Below, piece after piece: positions 4,570-9,355 of a DNA stretch of 9,355 bases. The position numbers were made by a program, and so were the translations under genes. The notes under the pieces are model-generated. The model made no database searches. It saw only the letters and a program-made list of their open reading frames with translations, and was not told the origin of the DNA. Source of the DNA: DATKEG01 sp035544515 (GTDB taxonomy: Bacteria; Acidobacteriota; Vicinamibacteria; Fen-336); the NCBI GenBank assembly GCA_035544515.1, contig DATKEG010000130.1, positions 1 through 9,355 on the forward strand, given 5' to 3'. Positions within the stretch are counted from its first letter, which is position 1; each line of letters starts with the position of its first letter.

Positions 4570-6129
4570 GTGCTGAGCGACCTGGCCCTAAGTCCCATCG
4601 CCGAAACCCTGCGGAAGCTTTCCGCGCAGCGCACCAGCGGAGACCTGCAGATCCGCTCCGGCAAGACGACCAAGATCGTCTACTTCGACCACGGCCGCAT
4701 CGTGTTCGCGGCCAGCAACCTCAAGAAGGACCGGCTGGGCGAGGCGCTGGTCGCGCTGGGCCGCATCACCGACGAGCAGTTCGAGGCCGCGTCCGCCCTG
4801 CTGCGCGCCGACCGGAAGCGCCGCTTCGGAGACGCCCTCGTGCAGGCCGGCGTCCTCGACAAGGGCGAGCTGGGCCGATCGGTGGCGCGCCAGGTCAACC
4901 ACATCGTGGTCTCGCTCTTCGGCCTCCCCGAGGGCGTGGCCTCGTTCGAGGAGCGGCCGTCGGCGATCCCCCTCGAATACATGGTGAGCCTGTCGCTGCA
5001 CCGGCTGCTCTACGACGGGATCCGCACCATGAAGAGCGGCGACCTGGTGGCGGCCGGGCTGGGCGACCTGGATCGGCGCGTGACCCTGGCCGAGGTGCCG
5101 CCCTTCAGCTTCGACCCGGCCGAGTCCCCGGCCGAGGAGGTGGACATCCTCGAGCACGCCCGGCGCGGGGCCACGCTGCGCCGCCTGGCCTGGCAGCCCG
5201 GCGGCCTCGCCCTGCCCCGGCTGCGCGCCGTGTACGCGCTCCTGGCCGGGGGCATCCTGCAGGAGACCGCGGGAGCCCTGAAGGTGGCCGCCCTGTTCGA
5301 GCCCGTGGTGCAGATGGAGACCGGCACGTTCCTGCTCTCCGCGCTGCAGCGCCGGCCCGACCCCTCGGGCCGGCAGGCCATCCGCCAGGAGGTGGACGCC
5401 GAGCTGGAACGCTCCGCGCGGCTGGACCGGGAGGCGTGGCTCAAGGTCTCGCGCCAGGCCCCGCGCGAGGAGCTCGTCCGCGCCCTCGAGGAGAAGATGG
5501 AGCGCTATCACTCGCTGCTCGACGCGGCCGGCGAGGACCAGGCGCTGAAGACGGACCTCGAGGTGATCCTCGGCCGCGCCTCCGCGATGCTGCGGCTGGC
5601 GCGCCAGGGCTCGGCCGAGCCCGCGCCCGCCCCTGCGTCCGTGCCCGAGGCCCCGGCGCGCGCCGAGCCCAGGCCGGCCTCCGCGGCGACGCGCTCGGTC
5701 GCCGGGCCGGGCACCACGGACTTCGCCGGCGAGGCCCAGGTCGAGCACCTCCTGATGGAGGGCGAGGTGCGGATGACCGTCTCCGACTATCTCAACGCCG
5801 CGAAGGTCTACAGCCGCCTGGTCTCGGTCCAGCCCGACGTCGCCAGCCACCGCGTCCGGCTCGCCATCGCGCTCGCCAGCTCCCCGCGCACGGCCAAGCA
5901 GGCCGAGCGCGAGTTCCTCGAGGCGTTGCGCCTCGAGCCGGACAACGCGGACCTGCACTACCAGTTCGGGCTCTACTACAAGGTGATGAAGCAGCGTGCC
6001 CGTGCGCTCGGCGAGATGCAGACCGCGGTGCGCCTCAACCCGCGCCACCGCCTGGCCCGCGAAGAGCTCGAGATCCTCGCCACCCCCAGGGACAACGCGC
6101 TGCTGAACCTCAAGAAGCTGTTTAAGTAA
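4570..6129 (+). CDS. DUF4388 (PATAN) protein with degenerate J-like segment and C-terminal TPRs
   Basis: 519 residues, no signal peptide or membrane helix, so probably cytoplasmic. Residues 1 to about 120 are a DUF4388/PATAN domain: LSPIAETLRKLSAQRTSGDLQI, then KIVYFDHGRIVFAASN and the helical RLGEALVALGRITDEQF. A related GDALVQAGVLDKGELG follows. Residues 284-343 resemble a J-domain (AWLKVSRQAPREELVRALEEKMERYH), but the HPD signature reads H314-S-L, so Hsp70 stimulation is not expected. An Ala/Pro-rich linker (about 347-386) leads to TPR-like repeats (387-500), with DYLNAAKVYSRLVSVQPD, AEREFLEALRLEPDN and ALGEMQTAVRLNPRH. PATAN domains are known in signalling and scaffold proteins of Deltaproteobacteria and relatives, so a protein-assembly or motility/surface-regulation role is plausible but inferred. 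Its stop overlaps the converging cruF-like gene by 8 bp. Confidence 0.85.
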   Translation: MLSDLALSPIAETLRKLSAQRTSGDLQIRSGKTTKIVYFDHGRIVFAASNLKKDRLGEALVALGRITDEQFEAASALLRADRKRRFGDALVQAGVLDKGELGRSVARQVNHIVVSLFGLPEGVASFEERPSAIPLEYMVSLSLHRLLYDGIRTMKSGDLVAAGLGDLDRRVTLAEVPPFSFDPAESPAEEVDILEHARRGATLRRLAWQPGGLALPRLRAVYALLAGGILQETAGALKVAALFEPVVQMETGTFLLSALQRRPDPSGRQAIRQEVDAELERSARLDREAWLKVSRQAPREELVRALEEKMERYHSLLDAAGEDQALKTDLEVILGRASAMLRLARQGSAEPAPAPASVPEAPARAEPRPASAATRSVAGPGTTDFAGEAQVEHLLMEGEVRMTVSDYLNAAKVYSRLVSVQPDVASHRVRLAIALASSPRTAKQAEREFLEALRLEPDNADLHYQFGLYYKVMKQRARALGEMQTAVRLNPRHRLAREELEILATPRDNALLNLKKLFK

Positions 6130-7003
6130 TCGGAGCCGACCGGCCGCTGGCCAGGCTCACGAACCCCACCGCGGCCGCCGCCATCGCCGCCACCACGCGC
6201 AACGCGCCGTCGCCGTCGGCTACGGCGTCGGCGGCGAACGCCAGGACCAGGATCACGAGCGCGGCTTCCGGCGCGAGCCCGGCCGTCCTTCCGAGCCGGC
6301 CGGCCAGCGTGTCCGGCCACGCGGCGGCGGGTCGCCGCCGTCCGGCGAGGAACAGGGCCAGCGCCCACACGCCCGCCGCGGCGATCCAACCCGTGAGCGC
6401 GCCGGCGGCGCGCTCGACGCCGCCCGCCCGCCAGGCCCACCCCACGAGGAGGAGCGCGGCGATCGAGGCCGTGGCCAGCACGGCGCGGCGCGCGGCTACC
6501 CGGACGAGTGGCGCTGGACAAGGGTCGCGCTCGACACCCAGACACCACCCGGCGACGATGACCGCCCACCCCACGAAGTTGCCCAGGGGAACGCCGAGCC
6601 AGGCCCCGGGCGGCGTCCAGCGCCAGAGCCCCAGGCGCACGGCCACCGGCTCCATCAGGAGGTCGAGCGAGAGCGCGACGAGGGCCGCCGCCGCCGCGCG
6701 ACCGCCGGCGGTCCGCAGACCGAGCCTCGCGGCCAGCGTGAGCGTGCAGAGGATCACGGACGCCCACACTGCGGCCACCGCCACCGGGACGCCGCCCGGC
6801 GCGACGTGCCAGGCCCCCGCGTAGTCGTGCGCGCGGAAGGCGCGGATGGCGATCCACTCCAGAGCGTATCCGTAGAGGGTGAGTACGCCCGCCTCGACCA
6901 GCGCGCGGGGAAGCCCCAGCGCCCGCCGCGCGTGGACGACGGCCAGCGCCAGCACCGCGGGCGCCAGCAGCAGCTCGTGGGCCCAGGCCGGCGGCGCGCT
7001 CAA
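6122..7003 (-). CDS. cruF: CruF/DUF422-type carotenoid hydratase (carotenoid biosynthesis protein)
   Basis: A polytopic membrane protein of 293 residues, the usual length for the family. The DUF422 signatures are present: YGYALEWIAI near residue 40, then LSLDLLMEPVAVRLGLWRW, and GVPLGNFVGWAVIVAG. CruF enzymes hydrate the terminal double bond of acyclic carotenoid ends (1',2'-hydratase; bisanhydrobacterioruberin hydratase in archaea). About seven to nine hydrophobic segments are seen. The usual second Asp of the DLVLDP motif is Glu here (DLLMEP), a conservative change. The start is TTG at 7003-7001, overlapping the upstream stop as TTGA; no ATG or GTG lies in frame nearby. The upstream partner ends in a CrtC/AttH-like lipocalin region, which supports a carotenoid or isoprenoid context. 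Family assignment is good; the exact substrate is unknown. Confidence 0.8.
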   Translation of the reverse strand: MSAPPAWAHELLLAPAVLALAVVHARRALGLPRALVEAGVLTLYGYALEWIAIRAFRAHDYAGAWHVAPGGVPVAVAAVWASVILCTLTLAARLGLRTAGGRAAAAALVALSLDLLMEPVAVRLGLWRWTPPGAWLGVPLGNFVGWAVIVAGWCLGVERDPCPAPLVRVAARRAVLATASIAALLLVGWAWRAGGVERAAGALTGWIAAAGVWALALFLAGRRRPAAAWPDTLAGRLGRTAGLAPEAALVILVLAFAADAVADGDGALRVVAAMAAAAVGFVSLASGRSAPIT

Positions 7004-9355
7004 GGACGCTCGGCGAACTCGGCCATGCCGTGGCCCTCCTGGCCGCCGGCTTCGAAGCGCGTGAAGTTCTCGTGCAGGAGCAGGCGGTACGGCCTTCCCA
7101 GGAGATGCCGCCAGGGCCGGCGCTCGAGCTGGACGGGGACGACCAGCGTCCGCAGCACCGTGCCCCGCAGGCGCAGGCGATCGGCGCCGGTCCAGACCTC
7201 GAGGTCCACCGCGCGCACCCGTCCCTCGGCCCGCTCGGCCGCGTACTCGACGCGTGTGACGGGCCGCGCCCGGCCGTCGCGCCACACGAACCCGCCCTGC
7301 ACCAGCCGCCCGCGCGCGCTCACCACGAGCGCGTGCACCGCGAGCGCGGGAAGGCGAAGCGTGAACAGCCGCCAATGGTCGGCCGCGTTCCAGTCGCGCA
7401 GGCCCCACGAGTGGTCGCGGCTGCCCGTGCCCGCGAACGGCATGGCGCGGCCGTCGAGGATCAGCTCCCCGCGCCAGTCGCCGGACTGCTCGACGTGGCG
7501 CGAGCCGAGCTCCTCGAGCGCCTGACGCGCGTCCTCCGGCAGCCCGCGCGTGAAGTCGATGGCGGGCGTGGCCGGAGAGAAGGTGGCCTCCAGGCTCACG
7601 GCCGCGGTGCGAGGCGCGAGCAGCAGCGGCAGCGGCCCGGGGGGAAAAGCCGCGTCCTCGTGCGGCGCGAAGTCCCCCCGGCACGACAGGCCGGGCGGGT
7701 CCCAGGAGATCGTCGTCGCGCCCACGGTGAGGCTGCGGGGTCCGAAGCGCGCCGGGGCGCGGTCCAGGCGGAAGAGCACGCGGCCGTCCGGCAGGCCCAC
7801 GGCGGCCAGCGCCTCGCCGCGCGATCCGGGGCGGACCCCTACGGAGGCGACGAGGGTCAGGCCGCGGCGCGGATCCTGGGCATTGATGTAGACGCTCTCC
7901 CGCGCGCGCGGATCGTCGGCGAGAGGGTGAAACGCCTCGTCGGCCGGCGGCGCCTCGAGGAAAACCGGCCCGTCGGCGCCTTCCACGCCCAGCGCGCCGA
8001 GCGCCGTCACCTCTCCGCGTCCGCCGTCCACCCGCAGGCGCTCGCCGGTCCGGATCCGCCGCGTGGCGTCGCGCACGTCGACCACGCAGGGCACGCCCAG
8101 CTCGCGCGCCACCACCGCTCCGTGCGAGAGCAGGCCGCCCACTTCCACCACCGCCGCGGCCGCGGACGCGAGCATCGGCCCGAGGGCCGCGTCGAGCACG
8201 GGCGTCACCAGCACCTCGCCGGGCTCGAGCCCTTCGGTCTCGCCCGCGGCGAGTACGCGCGCCCTTCCCACGCCCACGCCGGGACTGACGCCCAACCCCC
8301 GCAGGGGGCCGCCCTCGGCGCCCTCCGCTCCCGCCGCCGCCTCCGCCGCTCCGAGGTCCACGTCGCGGGGCGCGGGCAGCCCCGCCTCCCGCTCGTGCAC
8401 GCGCCGGCGGCGCGCGACCACGCCCGCGGGCACGGCGCCGCCCGCGAGCGCCGCCTGCAGCTCGTCACGGGTCAGGAAGAAGACGTCGTCCTCCGCACGC
8501 AGCCGGCCCAGGCGGACGAGCTCCCGGGCGGCGGCGCGCACCAGCGCGCGGGCACGGTCCACGAGCGCGATGGCCAGCGACTTCGTGCGCTCGCGAAGGC
8601 GCACGCCCTCGCGGGCCTTGCCCAGCAGCATGCGCACGAGCAGCCGCGCGAAAGGACCGAGCGGGGAGAGGAGCGCCCGTTCGTCGGCCGCGCGCAGCTC
8701 GGCGCGGCACCGCCGCCGCAGCTCCGGTCCGTCCCCCGCGCGAAGGAGCCCCTGCAGCGCCGCGAGCACGGGAACGGGGTCCTCGGCCCACGAGCGCGCC
8801 CGCAGCTCGCCTTCCGAGAGCGCCCGATGGCCGTACCGCGCGAGGAAGGCGGACAAGCGCCGGGACAGGCCCTCGGGCGCCGAGGCCACTTCCCAGGCCG
8901 TTTCCTCCGGCGGCCGTTGCAGCCAGGCACGCCAGTCCGCCCGGGGCGCCGCTTCCGAGGCGATCGCCTCCAGCGCCAGCGCGGGCGTCGCGCTCTCCAC
9001 GTCGTCGATCGCGGCCACGAGCCGGTTCACGCGCTCGATGGGGTCGCCCCCGGTCACCCGTCCCAGCACTCGCGCCAGCAGCGCCAGGCGCACCGCCGAC
9101 GCGCCGGACACCGCGATGTGGGTCCGGCTCACGTCGCAGCCGAGCGCCACCACGTCGGCCAGGCGGCGCGCCACTTCCGTGGCCGAGGCCCCGGCCGCCG
9201 CGCCGCGCGCGGGCAGGGCCGACACTTCGCTCTCGCCGCGCCGGATCGCGCGCGAGAGCGAGGCGGAGAGCCGCAGCGTCCGCGCGAGCACGCGCAGCCG
9301 CGCGGCGCCTCCCGGGCGCGCGGGCCCGGCGCCGTGGACGGAGCCTCGCGCGGCG
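7000..9355 (-). CDS. PEP-synthase/rifampin-phosphotransferase-like protein fused to a CrtC/AttH-type lipocalin region, 5' end missing
   Basis: The frame is open to the right edge, so the true start lies outside the window; a GTG at 9291 is only the first candidate start inside it. Residues are counted from that GTG. Residues 60-280 match the helical region of PEP synthase-like dikinases (RTHIAVSGASAVRLALLARVLGR, RYGHRALSEGELRARSWAEDP, EDDVFFLTRDEL). Residues about 330-428 are the swivelling PEP-utilising domain, with phospho-accepting H390 in EVGGLLSHGAVVARELGVP. After about residue 430 comes an unrelated region like the paired DUF7065/DUF7064 lipocalin-type folds (YINAQDP, RVLFRLDR, then GTGSRDHSWGLRDWN and GGFVWRDG). 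The ATP-grasp half expected for this family would be upstream, off the edge. It is coupled to cruF by a 4-bp overlap. A phosphotransfer reaction on an isoprenoid or carotenoid-like substrate is inference. Confidence 0.8.
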   Translation of the reverse strand, partial: AARGSVHGAGPARPGGAARLRVLARTLRLSASLSRAIRRGESEVSALPARGAAAGASATEVARRLADVVALGCDVSRTHIAVSGASAVRLALLARVLGRVTGGDPIERVNRLVAAIDDVESATPALALEAIASEAAPRADWRAWLQRPPEETAWEVASAPEGLSRRLSAFLARYGHRALSEGELRARSWAEDPVPVLAALQGLLRAGDGPELRRRCRAELRAADERALLSPLGPFARLLVRMLLGKAREGVRLRERTKSLAIALVDRARALVRAAARELVRLGRLRAEDDVFFLTRDELQAALAGGAVPAGVVARRRRVHEREAGLPAPRDVDLGAAEAAAGAEGAEGGPLRGLGVSPGVGVGRARVLAAGETEGLEPGEVLVTPVLDAALGPMLASAAAAVVEVGGLLSHGAVVARELGVPCVVDVRDATRRIRTGERLRVDGGRGEVTALGALGVEGADGPVFLEAPPADEAFHPLADDPRARESVYINAQDPRRGLTLVASVGVRPGSRGEALAAVGLPDGRVLFRLDRAPARFGPRSLTVGATTISWDPPGLSCRGDFAPHEDAAFPPGPLPLLLAPRTAAVSLEATFSPATPAIDFTRGLPEDARQALEELGSRHVEQSGDWRGELILDGRAMPFAGTGSRDHSWGLRDWNAADHWRLFTLRLPALAVHALVVSARGRLVQGGFVWRDGRARPVTRVEYAAERAEGRVRAVDLEVWTGADRLRLRGTVLRTLVVPVQLERRPWRHLLGRPYRLLLHENFTRFEAGGQEGHGMAEFAERP

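Noticed and set aside
6122..6129. Eight-base tail-to-tail overlap of the DUF4388 and cruF genes as a regulatory antisense site
   Set aside because: Short convergent overlaps are common in compact genomes and nothing else marks this one.
7004..7684. Upstream extension of the cruF frame to the ATG at 7684
   Set aside because: The extra 227 residues are low-complexity and overlap the lipocalin part of the upstream gene in another frame. Family length and the TTGA overlap favour 7003.

Overview
The window is very GC-rich (clearly above 65% by eye) and densely packed with bacterial genes, most of which overlap or nearly touch. Four of the starts I infer are TTG, CTG or GTG. A Sec-dependent peroxiredoxin, a DUF4388/TPR protein, a polyprenyl-sugar glycosyltransferase pair and a CruF-type carotenoid hydratase fit a high-GC soil or sediment lineage such as Myxococcota or other former Deltaproteobacteria, Binatota, or Methylomirabilota/Rokubacteria. 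The sequence alone does not settle which. If the main reading is right, the organism must carry selA, selB, selC and selD elsewhere.

Layout. (1) Bases 1-117 hold the C-terminus of an unidentified plus-strand gene. (2) On the minus strand, a ketoacyl synthase III (TTG start at 1452) is followed one codon after its stop by an 80-residue protein that is only the C-terminal barrel domain of AstE/AspA-type deacylases. (3) A 43-bp divergent promoter gap separates it from a plus-strand run: peroxiredoxin (1496-1930), GT2 glycosyltransferase (1930-2628) and a GT39/PMT-like membrane glycosyltransferase with a C-terminal discoidin domain (2625-4469). After a 100-bp gap comes a DUF4388/J-like/TPR protein (4570-6129). 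(4) Converging on the minus strand is a carotenoid gene pair: a PEP-synthase/dikinase-like protein fused to a CrtC/AttH-like lipocalin region (7000 to the right edge), then CruF (6122-7003), coupled by a TTGA overlap.

The main discovery is that the peroxiredoxin is split by an in-frame TGA at 1613-1615, exactly at the peroxidatic cysteine of the PxxxTxxC motif. Homology continues in the same frame on both sides, and a perfect 6-bp hairpin with an AGUUC loop starts 10 nt after the TGA. This fits a bacterial SECIS element. A conventional gene caller would break or lose this gene; I read it as a 144-residue selenoprotein with one Sec and no Cys.

The genes probably form three functional groups. 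One is a KASIII unit for acyl condensation. The second is an envelope glycosylation unit, in which GT2 charges a polyprenyl phosphate and the GT-C enzyme transfers the sugar, translationally coupled to the selenoprotein. The third is a carotenoid tailoring unit. No stretch of more than 300 bases lacks a gene, and I saw no tRNA, rRNA, CRISPR array, insertion sequence or attachment site.
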